NCBI GenBank assembly: GCA_036733305.1
Contig: DAINAT010000018.1
Location: 1 to 41,500 of the forward strand
Length of the DNA: 41,500 nucleotides
Source of the DNA: UBA7672 sp036733305
GTDB taxonomy: Bacteria; Pseudomonadota; Alphaproteobacteria; Caulobacterales; Hyphomonadaceae
Direction of reading: 5' to 3'
Both the position numbers and the translations under genes were made by a program. This document shows positions 14,760 to 22,586 of the stretch, in pieces. Position 1 is the first letter of the stretch, and every line of letters begins with the position of its first letter. The notes under the pieces are model-generated. The model was given only the letters and a program-made list of their open reading frames with translations. It was not told the DNA's origin and ran no database searches.

Positions 14760-15734
14760 CATCACCCCGGCCTTCGCCCACGCGTCCTTCGGCCAGCGGT
14801 TGTGCATCCAGAACCATTGGTCCGGCGCCTCGCGGATGCGCGCTTCAAGCCACTGGTTGATCCTGAGCACGGTGTTGTAGATCGCCTTGGTCTCGTCCGG
14901 ATCGCTGTCGGGCATGAACGGCGTATCGATTGTCACGCGATAGCGCGCAACGCCGATGCGCTTGCATGAGAACGGCACCAGCGGCGCATTGAACTTCATG
15001 GCCAGCCGCGTCGGTCCGGGCGCCGTCATCGCGTCATGGCCGAAGAACGGCACGGCGATCCCCTGATTGAACTTCTGGTCGTTCATCAGGCCAACCGACT
15101 GGTTGCGCCCGAGAGCCCGCATCAGTTCGCGCGTGCCCGCGCCTTTGGGCGTTAGCACGTTGATGCCATAGGCGTGGCGCGCCTCCGCGATGCGGCGGTC
15201 GATGTAAGGGTTGTTGGCCGAGCGGTAGGTGATCTGCGCGTCGAACGGGCGATTGCAGATGGATGACGCCAGCGCTTCCCAGTTGGCAAAATGCCCGCCG
15301 ATCAGCACTGCCGGTTTGCCGCGCGCCGTAAGATCGTCGAGGTATTCCGCGCCAACCACTTCGATGCGGCTGTTGGGAACATAGGGCCGCATCTTGGAAA
15401 GATGCGGCATCTCCCCCGCCGTGCGACCGAGCGTTTCCCACGTCCCCTTCGCAACTTCGCGGATCTGCTTCTCGTCCCATTCAGGGAAGCACATGCGCAG
15501 GTTGCGCAGCATGGTGCGGTTCTGCGAGGTCAGCGGTCCCAGCGTCTTGAGGATCGCTGCAACCGTGTTGGACGCAGCCTCCACCGGCAGCGCCTTCATC
15601 GGGTTCCAGTACACCCAGTCCCACGCAAACGCCTCGATCCCCCAGCCGATCCTGGCGCCCAGCGTCGTGCGCTGCGCGTTGTCGAGATCCTTCGGGCGGA
15701 TGAAGCGGCCCGCTTCGGGCGTGCCTTTGCTCAT
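14757..15734 (-). CDS. lpxL: LpxL/HtrB-type lipid A acyltransferase
   Basis: The 325-residue protein belongs to the LpxL/LpxM family. It has the HX4E catalytic motif GGHFANWE (His148, Glu153), NRTMLRNLRMCFPEWDEKQ, MNDQKFNQGIAVPFFG, and a C-terminal WFWMHNRWP signature. It adds a secondary acyl chain to Kdo2-lipid IVA on the inner face of the cytoplasmic membrane. Its ATG overlaps the TGA of lpxK (ATGA, 15731-15734), so translation is coupled. It is last in the minus-strand LPS operon. An LpxM-type specificity cannot be excluded. Confidence 0.9.
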   Translation of the reverse strand: MSKGTPEAGRFIRPKDLDNAQRTTLGARIGWGIEAFAWDWVYWNPMKALPVEAASNTVAAILKTLGPLTSQNRTMLRNLRMCFPEWDEKQIREVAKGTWETLGRTAGEMPHLSKMRPYVPNSRIEVVGAEYLDDLTARGKPAVLIGGHFANWEALASSICNRPFDAQITYRSANNPYIDRRIAEARHAYGINVLTPKGAGTRELMRALGRNQSVGLMNDQKFNQGIAVPFFGHDAMTAPGPTRLAMKFNAPLVPFSCKRIGVARYRVTIDTPFMPDSDPDETKAIYNTVLRINQWLEARIREAPDQWFWMHNRWPKDAWAKAGVM

Positions 15735-16714
15735 GCCAGCACGCGATCGAGCAGGGCGTGCAATGCGGCTCCGTCCTCGAACTTCGCCTCGACAGACGCG
15801 CGCATCACGCGGCCCTTCACCTCCGGCGACAGGCGCACATGGTCCTTGTCGGTGGTGACGAGATGCGCGTCGCGTTCTTTCGCAAGCTTCATGAGATAGG
15901 AAATATCCGAAGGCAGAAAGGCGTGGTGGTCAGGATACGGCACCGCTTCCGAAAGCTCGACGCCGGTTTGCGCCTGCAGGCTGTCGAAGAAGCGTTCCGG
16001 TCGTCCAATGCCGGCGAAGGCCACATAGCGCCCCGGAGACAGAGGCGCCAGCGGCGCCAGCCGCGCACGCAACACAACGCCCTTGAAGGCGTCCAATGCT
16101 TCAGGGCGCTCGCCATCATTCATCAGCACGACAGCATCAGCCCGCGACAACCCGTCCGCCACACGCTCACGAAGCGGCCCCTTCGGGAAGATGTGCCCGT
16201 TTCCGAACGGGTTCGTCGCATCGATCACGACGATGGAAAGAGATTTCTTCAGCGTCGGATTCTGATGGCCGTCATCCATGATGATGATCTCGACGCCCGC
16301 AGCTTTCATCGCCTGCGCGCCAGCAGGCCGATCCTTCGAGATCCACGCCTCGCCCGTCGCCGCCAGCATCAGCGGCTCATCGCCCACTTCCGCAGACGTA
16401 TTCGTCAGCGCATCAACACGCGCCGGACCAACCAGCGACCCACGATAGCCGCGCGACAGGCTCGCCGTCCGCGCGCCCTTGCTCGCGAAGTAAGCACGCA
16501 CCGCAGCGGTCACGGGCGTCTTCCCGGCGCCGCCGAGCGTCAGATTGCCTATGCACACAACGGGCAAGCCCGCATCGACGGGCGTTGTCTTGGCGATGCG
16601 ATTGGCGCCCGCCCGGCGATAGATCATCGACAGCGGCGTCATCAGCAGCTTCAGCACGGGCGCCGCCGCGCGGCTTCGCTTGTCGGTCACGGTCCAGAAA
16701 TGCGGCTCACGCAT
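15731..16714 (-). CDS. lpxK: Tetraacyldisaccharide 4'-kinase
   Basis: The 327-residue enzyme phosphorylates the 4' position of the lipid A disaccharide. It has the Walker A GGAGKTP (61-67), SRGYRG (88-93), GDEP (111-114) and an acidic DDG triplet (147-149). After DDG it reads HQN rather than the common FQH/LQH, a mild variation. ATG 16712-16714 overlaps the waaA stop (ATGCGTGA), so the longer in-frame start at 16795 is rejected. Its stop overlaps the lpxL start. A hydrophobic helix near residues 20-33 fits a peripheral inner-membrane enzyme. Confidence 0.93.
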   Translation of the reverse strand: MREPHFWTVTDKRSRAAAPVLKLLMTPLSMIYRRAGANRIAKTTPVDAGLPVVCIGNLTLGGAGKTPVTAAVRAYFASKGARTASLSRGYRGSLVGPARVDALTNTSAEVGDEPLMLAATGEAWISKDRPAGAQAMKAAGVEIIIMDDGHQNPTLKKSLSIVVIDATNPFGNGHIFPKGPLRERVADGLSRADAVVLMNDGERPEALDAFKGVVLRARLAPLAPLSPGRYVAFAGIGRPERFFDSLQAQTGVELSEAVPYPDHHAFLPSDISYLMKLAKERDAHLVTTDKDHVRLSPEVKGRVMRASVEAKFEDGAALHALLDRVLA

Positions 16715-17981
16715 GGGCGGCCATCGGCAGCATGGCGTTGATGGCGTCCAGCGTCGTCTCGAATGGAGCGCGCGAGGCGGTGAAGAATGCGCCAAGCGTC
16801 GGAGCTGGCTGCATCGTATCCAGCGCCGCGAGCCAGTACTCCGCCAGCTCCCGATACGTCGTGCCGACTACGATCGCGCCGGTCGCCTGCATCGCCTCGA
16901 ACGTCTCGCGGAAGTTGAAGCCGTGTGGTCCCGTGAACACGCGCTTGCCCAGCTGCACAGGCTCAATCGGATTATGTCCGCCAATACCTTCCGCCGTCGC
17001 TCCGCCGAGATAGACGGCGTCCGACACGGCATACCAGAACAGCAATTCGCCAATCGTATCCGCCACCAGCACGTCGATCTCGGATGAAGGCGCCGCCTTG
17101 TCCTTCGACCATTGCTGCGTCGTCAGCCCGCGTGCGCGCAGCATCGCGACGATCGCATCGCCACGATCAGGATGGCGCGGCACAAGGATCATCAGCGCGC
17201 CGGGGCTGCGTGTACGAACTTCGACGAATGCATCAGCCGCAAATTCATCCTCGCCCGGATGCGTCGATGCAGCGAGAACGATGGGCCGTGCATTCGACGC
17301 CGCGCGAAACGCCTCGACCTTCTCTGCAGGAGGCCCCTCAACGGCCATCGCCGTCTTGAGATTGCCAACGGTCTCAATGCGACGCCCGAGCGCCAAACCA
17401 AGTCCGTCCGCCGTCTGCTGATCCGCCGCGCCGATAAACCCGAACGTCGCGAACACCTCGCGCGCCGCCGCCGGCCGGCCATTCCAACTGCTCAGCGTCT
17501 TGTCCGTCATCCGTGCATTCACCAACGCCGCAGGAACCTGATGACGTTTCAGCTCGACCAGCATGTTCGGCCAGATCTCGCCCTCGGCGAACACGGCCGC
17601 ATCCGGCTGCCAGTGTTGAAGAAACGCCTCGACAGCCTTTGGGCCATCTACTGGCGCCATCTGGTGAATCACATTCGGCGGCGACCATGACGCGATCATG
17701 TCAGCCGACGTCGTCGTCTGCGTCGTGATCACCGCATGGAGATTGCTGCGACGCTTGCGCAAGGCGGCGAACACATCGAGCAGCAGCCGGGATTCCCCCA
17801 CGCTAGCCGCGTGTAGCCAGAGCAGGACGCCATTTGGGCGGGCCATCCGCGATATGCCGAAGCGCTCGCCGACGCGGTCCGCATTTTCCTTGCCCTTCTT
17901 GATCCGCTGCTCGACGAACCATGGAACGAGAGGTTCAAGCAGGCGGGTGCCGAAGCGATAGAGCGCCAGCGAAGCGGTCAC
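16707..17981 (-). CDS. waaA: Kdo transferase (3-deoxy-D-manno-octulosonate transferase)
   Basis: The 424-residue GT30 glycosyltransferase has an N-terminal membrane-anchoring helix, the HAASVGE motif with catalytic base Glu63, EGEIWPN (usually ETEIWPN) and VNARMTDKT. The C-terminal nucleotide-binding half has GGATAEGIGGHNPIEP. It transfers Kdo from CMP-Kdo to lipid IVA. The start is GTG 17979-17981, overlapping the stop of the DUF374 gene (GTGA). It is the second gene of the coupled minus-strand operon. Confidence 0.94.
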   Translation of the reverse strand: MTASLALYRFGTRLLEPLVPWFVEQRIKKGKENADRVGERFGISRMARPNGVLLWLHAASVGESRLLLDVFAALRKRRSNLHAVITTQTTTSADMIASWSPPNVIHQMAPVDGPKAVEAFLQHWQPDAAVFAEGEIWPNMLVELKRHQVPAALVNARMTDKTLSSWNGRPAAAREVFATFGFIGAADQQTADGLGLALGRRIETVGNLKTAMAVEGPPAEKVEAFRAASNARPIVLAASTHPGEDEFAADAFVEVRTRSPGALMILVPRHPDRGDAIVAMLRARGLTTQQWSKDKAAPSSEIDVLVADTIGELLFWYAVSDAVYLGGATAEGIGGHNPIEPVQLGKRVFTGPHGFNFRETFEAMQATGAIVVGTTYRELAEYWLAALDTMQPAPTLGAFFTASRAPFETTLDAINAMLPMAAHA

Positions 17982-18787
17982 GTCCCGCGATGCTCCATCA
18001 CTGGCTGCGTGTCATCGGCGACCGGAGCGGGCGCCGGCGCAGCTTCAACGGTCTTTTCCTTGGGCGCCGGGATCGGAACCGTATCCGGCGCAAGGCCGAC
18101 CAGCTCGTCCGCACGCGCGGTTGCGGCGCGCAGGGCGATCTCGACACGCTGGCGAAGCTCTTCGGAATCCATGCTCTTCGATGTGGGGATCGGTTCGGGA
18201 ATTACGACCGCACCGCGCGCAAACGGGTTCGGCCAGAGCAGGCGGTCCCAGGTGTTCAGCCGCTTCGCATTGGCCGATAGGCCATAGATCATGATCGGCA
18301 CGCCCATCTGCTGGGCCAGCTTGATCGTCCCGATGCCAACGGTCTCGCGCGGTCCCTTCGGGCCGTCGATCGTCATCACGATCCCGCCGCCCTTCTGCAT
18401 CACTTCCATCGCCTCGCGCGCCGCCGAAACGCCGCGCTTGCTCTTGTCCTTCCGGCCCGAAGACGATCCGCGGATGATGTAGAGGCCGAGCCAGGTGCCC
18501 GCGCGCTTGGTGAACTCGCCATCCTTGGACGGCGACACCATCAGCGCTGCAGGGTGGGGCGGCTTCTTCCATTTTGGCCGCATGCGGATCTGCGCATAGG
18601 GCATCAGCAGGATGCGCGAATGCCAGGTGGCGGCGACCCATCCCTGCGGCGATTCCCACAGCGTGCGCAGGTTCTCGATGCCTTCCACTTTCCAGCGGAG
18701 GGTGTGCGAAAGGATCGACATGTATATCCAGATCAGTGTGCCCCCGATCCAGGGAATCACAGGTGACTGGCCACTACGCTTGGACAT
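17978..18787 (-). CDS. DUF374 lysophospholipid acyltransferase family protein
   Basis: The 269-residue protein has an N-terminal membrane segment (about 10-27), TWHSRILLMPY with His56, SPSKDGEF and TIDGPKGPRE with Asp141. These are the DUF374 signatures related to LpxL-type acyltransferases. The Pro/Ala/Glu-rich tail (about 238-269) is not part of the domain. DUF374 genes are commonly next to waaA in alphaproteobacteria, so a role in lipid A or core acylation is likely though not proven for this protein. It is the first gene of the LPS operon, and its stop overlaps the waaA start. Confidence 0.88.
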   Translation of the reverse strand: MSKRSGQSPVIPWIGGTLIWIYMSILSHTLRWKVEGIENLRTLWESPQGWVAATWHSRILLMPYAQIRMRPKWKKPPHPAALMVSPSKDGEFTKRAGTWLGLYIIRGSSSGRKDKSKRGVSAAREAMEVMQKGGGIVMTIDGPKGPRETVGIGTIKLAQQMGVPIMIYGLSANAKRLNTWDRLLWPNPFARGAVVIPEPIPTSKSMDSEELRQRVEIALRAATARADELVGLAPDTVPIPAPKEKTVEAAPAPAPVADDTQPVMEHRGT

Positions 18788-18951
18788 GAGCCGCTATATA
18801 CTCCCTGCCGCGTCAGCCGCCAGACTTCGCCCAAGGGTATTGGGTGTATGGGCATTCCCTAAGCTTTGACCTTGATACTGCTGCATTGTCTCCCCCTGCG
18901 ACAGCCGCACCGCCTTGCAATCCCCCTCAAAAGCGGCATCTAGCGGGCAGC

Positions 18952-19632
18952 ATGACGAGCGCCATGGCACTTCCCATCGATCTCAAGACCCCGGCCGGCC
19001 GCCGCCGCGCCCGCAACGAGCTTATCTGGGGCGATCACGGCTTCCTGCGCCTGAAATTCCGCAACCTGCATCGTATCTCGGGCGAAATGTACCGGGCCAA
19101 CCAGCCTTCGCCCGAACACATCGCGGTCTATGCGAAAGAGCTGGGCCTCAAGACCATCATCAACCTGCGGGGGGAGAGCCCCAAGGGCTACTACCTGTTG
19201 GAGAAGGAAGCCTGCGAGCGACACGGCATCCAGCTCGTCGATTTTCAGATGTTTTCCCGCGACATTCCGCCCCCCGGGAACGTGCTGGAAGCCAAGAAGC
19301 TGTTCGATTCGATCGCTTACCCGGCCCTCATGCACTGCAAGTCCGGCGCGGACCGGGCAGGGATCATGGCGGTGCTCTACATGCACTTCCGCCAGGGCCA
19401 GCCGATCGAACAGGCGCTGGAAATGCTGTCGCGCAAATATCTGCATATCAAGCAAGGCAAGACCGGCGTGCTCGACTACTTTTTCGAGACCTACCTTGCG
19501 AAAGGCGCTGCCAAAGGCCTTTCGTTCCAGGAATGGGTTGAAAAGGGCTACGACAAGGCGGCTTTGAAGGCGGAATTCCTGAAATCCCGCAAGTCTAAGC
19601 TCAACGTCGACGACATGCTGCGCCGGGAATAG
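18952..19632 (+). CDS. PTP/DSP-like phosphatase (CtpA-like candidate)
   Basis: The 226-residue protein has a Cys-based phosphatase loop HCKSGADR (Cys129, Arg135; HCx5R), preceded by MYRANQPSPEHIAVYAKELGLKTIINLRGE, the usual DSP-type opening. No signal peptide is seen, so it is probably cytosolic or peripheral. ATG 18952 is used; the in-frame 18844 reading is low-complexity. It sits head-to-head with the DUF374-waaA-lpxK-lpxL operon. As I recall, Caulobacter has an essential PTP homologue, CtpA, linked to envelope integrity and lipid A. This gene may be its orthologue, but that is inference from context. Confidence 0.82.
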   Translation: MTSAMALPIDLKTPAGRRRARNELIWGDHGFLRLKFRNLHRISGEMYRANQPSPEHIAVYAKELGLKTIINLRGESPKGYYLLEKEACERHGIQLVDFQMFSRDIPPPGNVLEAKKLFDSIAYPALMHCKSGADRAGIMAVLYMHFRQGQPIEQALEMLSRKYLHIKQGKTGVLDYFFETYLAKGAAKGLSFQEWVEKGYDKAALKAEFLKSRKSKLNVDDMLRRE

Positions 19633-19729
19633 TAGCAAATACACGCCATCCAGCAGGTATCCGAAAAAACCGTTCGCCTGTGGTCTTGGCAACGGTTAGA
19701 TAGTCTGTGGTTCGCGTGGAGGGGTCGTC

Positions 19730-20050
19730 ATGAAGTTCTTCATCATCAACAGTTTCCGCTTTCTGGTCTACATCGCTTACTTCGGAATCATCGCGCTCTA
19801 CGCCTTCGGTGCGTACATCGAACGGGCGCAGATTCAGGAAATCATCTCCAAGCTGACGGGCTCGGGCACGATCACGGCCGCCGGCACGCTCGATCCGGGC
19901 ATGGTGCTGGCGCCCTCGGGCCTTGCCGCGCTGGCGATCGTCGCCGGCCTGATCATGGGCTGGATCGCTGCAACCCTCGTCTGCGGCGTTCTCGTCACGC
20001 TGCTCGACATCCGGGACGACATCAACGACCGCCTGCCGCGCGCCAAGTAA
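19730..20050 (+). CDS. Small inner-membrane protein, two TM segments
   Basis: The 106-residue protein starts at ATG 19730, behind GGAGGGG about 8 nt upstream. It has one hydrophobic segment at about 9-30 and a second at about 63-93, and ends with a charged tail (DIRDDINDRLPRAK). No family is recognised. A terminator at 20087-20124 follows, so it is probably monocistronic. Its position between two envelope-lipid gene groups suggests an envelope role. Confidence 0.75.
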   Translation: MKFFIINSFRFLVYIAYFGIIALYAFGAYIERAQIQEIISKLTGSGTITAAGTLDPGMVLAPSGLAALAIVAGLIMGWIAATLVCGVLVTLLDIRDDINDRLPRAK

Positions 20051-20067
20051 CCTGGCCGCCAAGTAAC
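20041..20067. repeat. Short duplication across a stop codon
   Basis: CGCCAAGTAAC occurs at 20041-20051, covering the last codons and stop of the membrane protein gene, and again at 20057-20067. The 16-bp period suggests slippage. Confidence 0.5.
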
Positions 20068-20086
20068 GGGTGCGTAAGGGATAAAG

Positions 20087-20124
20087 GAGGCGCTGGCGGA
20101 TACGCTGGCGCCTCTTGGTTTTTG
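20087..20124 (+). terminator. Rho-independent terminator
   Basis: GAGGCGC (20087-20093) pairs with GCGCCTC (20108-20114), followed by TTGGTTTTTG. It separates the small membrane protein gene from the pmbA run. Confidence 0.75.
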
Positions 20125-20180
20125 TTGGCGATGTCTGTGCCGCACTTGGCCTTTTGCTTTCGCAGCTTCACATAGGGGCT

Positions 20181-21518
20181 ATGACAACCTCTCCCGCCGA
20201 CCTGCTGCAGTCCCTGATCGCCGCCACGTTGAAGGCCGGCGCTGATGCGGCGGATGCGCGCCTGTCGGAAAGCGCCAGCCTGTCAGTGGAAGTCCGCAAC
20301 CGCGAACTCGAAAGCGTCGAGCGGGAAGAATCCCGCGGCATCTCCCTGCGCGCCCTCGTCGGCCGCCGCCAGGCCGCTGTCTCCGGCACCGATCTCTCCC
20401 CCAACGCACTCAAAGCTCTCAGCGAGCGCGTTGTCGCCATGGCCAAGCTCGCGCCCGAAGACAAATACTGCGGCCTCGCCGAAGCGTCCGAGATCACGAC
20501 CAGCCATCCCGACCTTCAACTCCAGTCAGACGACACGCCCGAAGCTGACGAACTCGAACGCCGTGGTCGCGAGATCGAAGACGCCGCCATGTCTGTTGTC
20601 GGCGTGAAGCAGGTCTCCCACGCAGGCGCATCCTGGGGCACGAGCAATTCCTGGCTCGCAGCTTCAAACGGCTTCGCCGCCCACAAGACCTCCGGCTACT
20701 CCTCCATGGCCGGCGTAGCGATCTCCGAGCGCGACGGCGCCATGGAGCGCGACCACGAAAGCTCGTCCGCGCGTCTTCTCGCCAATCACAAATCGCCCGA
20801 ATGGGTCGGCCGTCAGGCCGGCGAGCGCGCCATCGCCCGCCTCGGCGCCCGCAAGCTCGACAGCCAGACCGCAGCCGTCATCTACGAAAATCGCCTGTCA
20901 TCGCGCCTGCTCGGCGCTTTTATCGGCGCAATCTCCGGTCCAGCCATCGCGCGCGGCGTGTCGTACCTCAAGGACAAGATGGGCAAGCCCGTCTTCGCTC
21001 CCGGCGTCGACGTGATCGATGATCCGCTGCGCCTCGGCGGCTTCGGCTCGCGCGGCTTCGACGGCGAGGGCAGGCCGGTGCAGAAGACCGCACTGGTGAA
21101 GGACGGCGTGCTGACGCAATGGCTGCTCAACGGCCCCGCCGCCCGCCAGCTTGGCCTTACTCCGAACGGCTTCGCCAGCATGGGCTTTGGCGACCCGCCG
21201 GGCGTCACCACCTCGAACCTCGACATCATGCCCGGCACGCGCAGCCAGGCCGAGCTCATGAAGGACGCAGGCAAGGGCCTGCTCATCACCGACATGTTCG
21301 GCCCCTCGATCAACCCGAACACCGGCGATTATTCCGTCGGCGTCTCCGGCTTCTGGTTCGAGAATGGCGAGCGCGCCTATCCCGTCTCCGAAGTCACGGT
21401 CGCGGGCGATCTCCCCTCCATGCTCCTGCGCGCCGTCATGGGCTCCGATCTCGAAATCCGCGGCTCGACCAACGCGCCAAGCATTCTCATTGATGGGATG
21501 ACGCTTGCCGGCCGGTGA
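20181..21518 (+). CDS. pmbA: TldD/PmbA family protein (PmbA/TldE-type)
   Basis: The 445-residue protein lacks the HExxxH zinc motif of TldD, which identifies it as the PmbA/TldE partner. Family landmarks include RNRELESVEREESRGISLR, KTALVKDGVLTQWLLNG and GLLITDMFGPSINPNTGDYS. TldD/TldE form a heteromeric protease that trims unfolded peptides and matures microcin B17 and CcdA in E. coli. ATG 20181 is preferred over an upstream in-frame start inside the terminator. It leads a coupled run with the IMPase, DUF4170 and MsbA-like genes. TldD itself is not in this window. Confidence 0.9.
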   Translation: MTTSPADLLQSLIAATLKAGADAADARLSESASLSVEVRNRELESVEREESRGISLRALVGRRQAAVSGTDLSPNALKALSERVVAMAKLAPEDKYCGLAEASEITTSHPDLQLQSDDTPEADELERRGREIEDAAMSVVGVKQVSHAGASWGTSNSWLAASNGFAAHKTSGYSSMAGVAISERDGAMERDHESSSARLLANHKSPEWVGRQAGERAIARLGARKLDSQTAAVIYENRLSSRLLGAFIGAISGPAIARGVSYLKDKMGKPVFAPGVDVIDDPLRLGGFGSRGFDGEGRPVQKTALVKDGVLTQWLLNGPAARQLGLTPNGFASMGFGDPPGVTTSNLDIMPGTRSQAELMKDAGKGLLITDMFGPSINPNTGDYSVGVSGFWFENGERAYPVSEVTVAGDLPSMLLRAVMGSDLEIRGSTNAPSILIDGMTLAGR

Positions 21519-22338
21519 CGCGCTCGAAGCCGATCTGGCGCTGCTGCAGGATCTCGCGCTCCTGAAAGATGTTGCGCGTGAAGCGGGCGAGCTGTCGCTC
21601 GACTGGCTCCGTAGCGGCGCTCGCGCCTGGGACAAGTCCGCCAACAACCCGGTCACCGAAGCCGACCTCGCCGTCAACGACCTGATCGCCAGACGCCTGC
21701 GCGGCGCCCGCCCGGACTATGGCTGGCTCTCGGAGGAAACACGCGACAACCCGGAAGACCGCACGCAGGAAAAAGTCTGGGTCGTCGACCCCATCGACGG
21801 CACCAAGGCCTTCGTCAAAGGCGACACCGGCTTCTGCGTCTCGATCGCCCGCGTCGACAGAGGCAAGCCTGTCCTCGGCGTCATCTACAACCCGAATTTC
21901 GATGAGCTGCTGCACGCCCGTGTCCACGGCGGCGCGTTCCTGAACGACCGCCCGATCCGCGCCACCACCACTGACAAGCTCAGCTGCCGCATGGTTGGCC
22001 AGCCCGACGTGTTCGCCGCCGCAGACGCCAGCCGGCGCTGGCCCGGTATCCAGTTGATCTCGCCTATGCCCAACGCCGTCGCCTGGCGCATGTGCCTCGT
22101 GGCGGCGGGCAGGTGGGATGCCGCCGTGGCCATCAACCCCAAGAATGACTGGGATCTGGCCGCCGCCGTCCTGCTGGTTCACGAAGCGGGCGGTGTCGCC
22201 ACCGATAGGGATGGCCAACAGCTTGCTTTTAACCAGACTTCCGTGATCCAGCGCGGCGTGGTTGCCGCTGGCGCCGCCCTTCACCCGCTGATAATGGAAA
22301 GGCTGCACAATTACCCTGCCAGCCAGGATCTGAAATGA
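21505..22338 (+). CDS. Inositol monophosphatase / CysQ-type phosphatase
   Basis: The 277-residue protein has the complete metal site of the superfamily: SEET (Glu77/78), WVVDPIDGTKAF (Asp95, Asp98) and NDWDLAAA (Asp215/217). It could be a 3'(2'),5'-bisphosphate nucleotidase (CysQ-like) or an inositol/sugar monophosphatase; the sequence alone does not decide. The start is probably TTG 21505, overlapping the pmbA stop by 14 nt with GGGATG upstream. Its stop overlaps the DUF4170 start by ATGA. Alphaproteobacteria often place such a gene next to DUF4170 and LPS genes. Confidence 0.87.
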   Translation: MPAGDALEADLALLQDLALLKDVAREAGELSLDWLRSGARAWDKSANNPVTEADLAVNDLIARRLRGARPDYGWLSEETRDNPEDRTQEKVWVVDPIDGTKAFVKGDTGFCVSIARVDRGKPVLGVIYNPNFDELLHARVHGGAFLNDRPIRATTTDKLSCRMVGQPDVFAAADASRRWPGIQLISPMPNAVAWRMCLVAAGRWDAAVAINPKNDWDLAAAVLLVHEAGGVATDRDGQQLAFNQTSVIQRGVVAAGAALHPLIMERLHNYPASQDLK

Positions 22339-22586
22339 CCTCCCATTCAAACGACCAGCAGCTCCTCCACCTCGTCATCGGTGGCGAACTCAAGAACATC
22401 GGCAAGCTCGAATTCGCCAACCTGAAGGAAATCCACTTCGTCGGCGCCTTCCCGAGCTACACCGCCGCCTTCGACGCCTGGAAGTCGGCGGCCCAGCGTA
22501 CGGTCGATAACGCCCAGATGCGCTACTTCATCCTGCATGCCCACCGGCTGCTCGATCCGGAAACCGGCAAGCATCACAATGCCTGA
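22335..22586 (+). CDS. DUF4170 protein
   Basis: This 83-residue protein has the DUF4170 pattern: LHLVIGGEL, then EIHFVGAFPSYTAAFDAWKSAAQ and TVDNAQMRYFILHAHRLLDPE. DUF4170 is a small alphaproteobacterial family of unknown function, regularly found between a CysQ-like gene and LPS genes. It is cytosolic, and both ends overlap neighbouring genes (ATGA with the phosphatase, ATGCCTGA with the exporter), so it is translated as part of one coupled unit. Confidence 0.9.
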   Translation: MTSHSNDQQLLHLVIGGELKNIGKLEFANLKEIHFVGAFPSYTAAFDAWKSAAQRTVDNAQMRYFILHAHRLLDPETGKHHNA

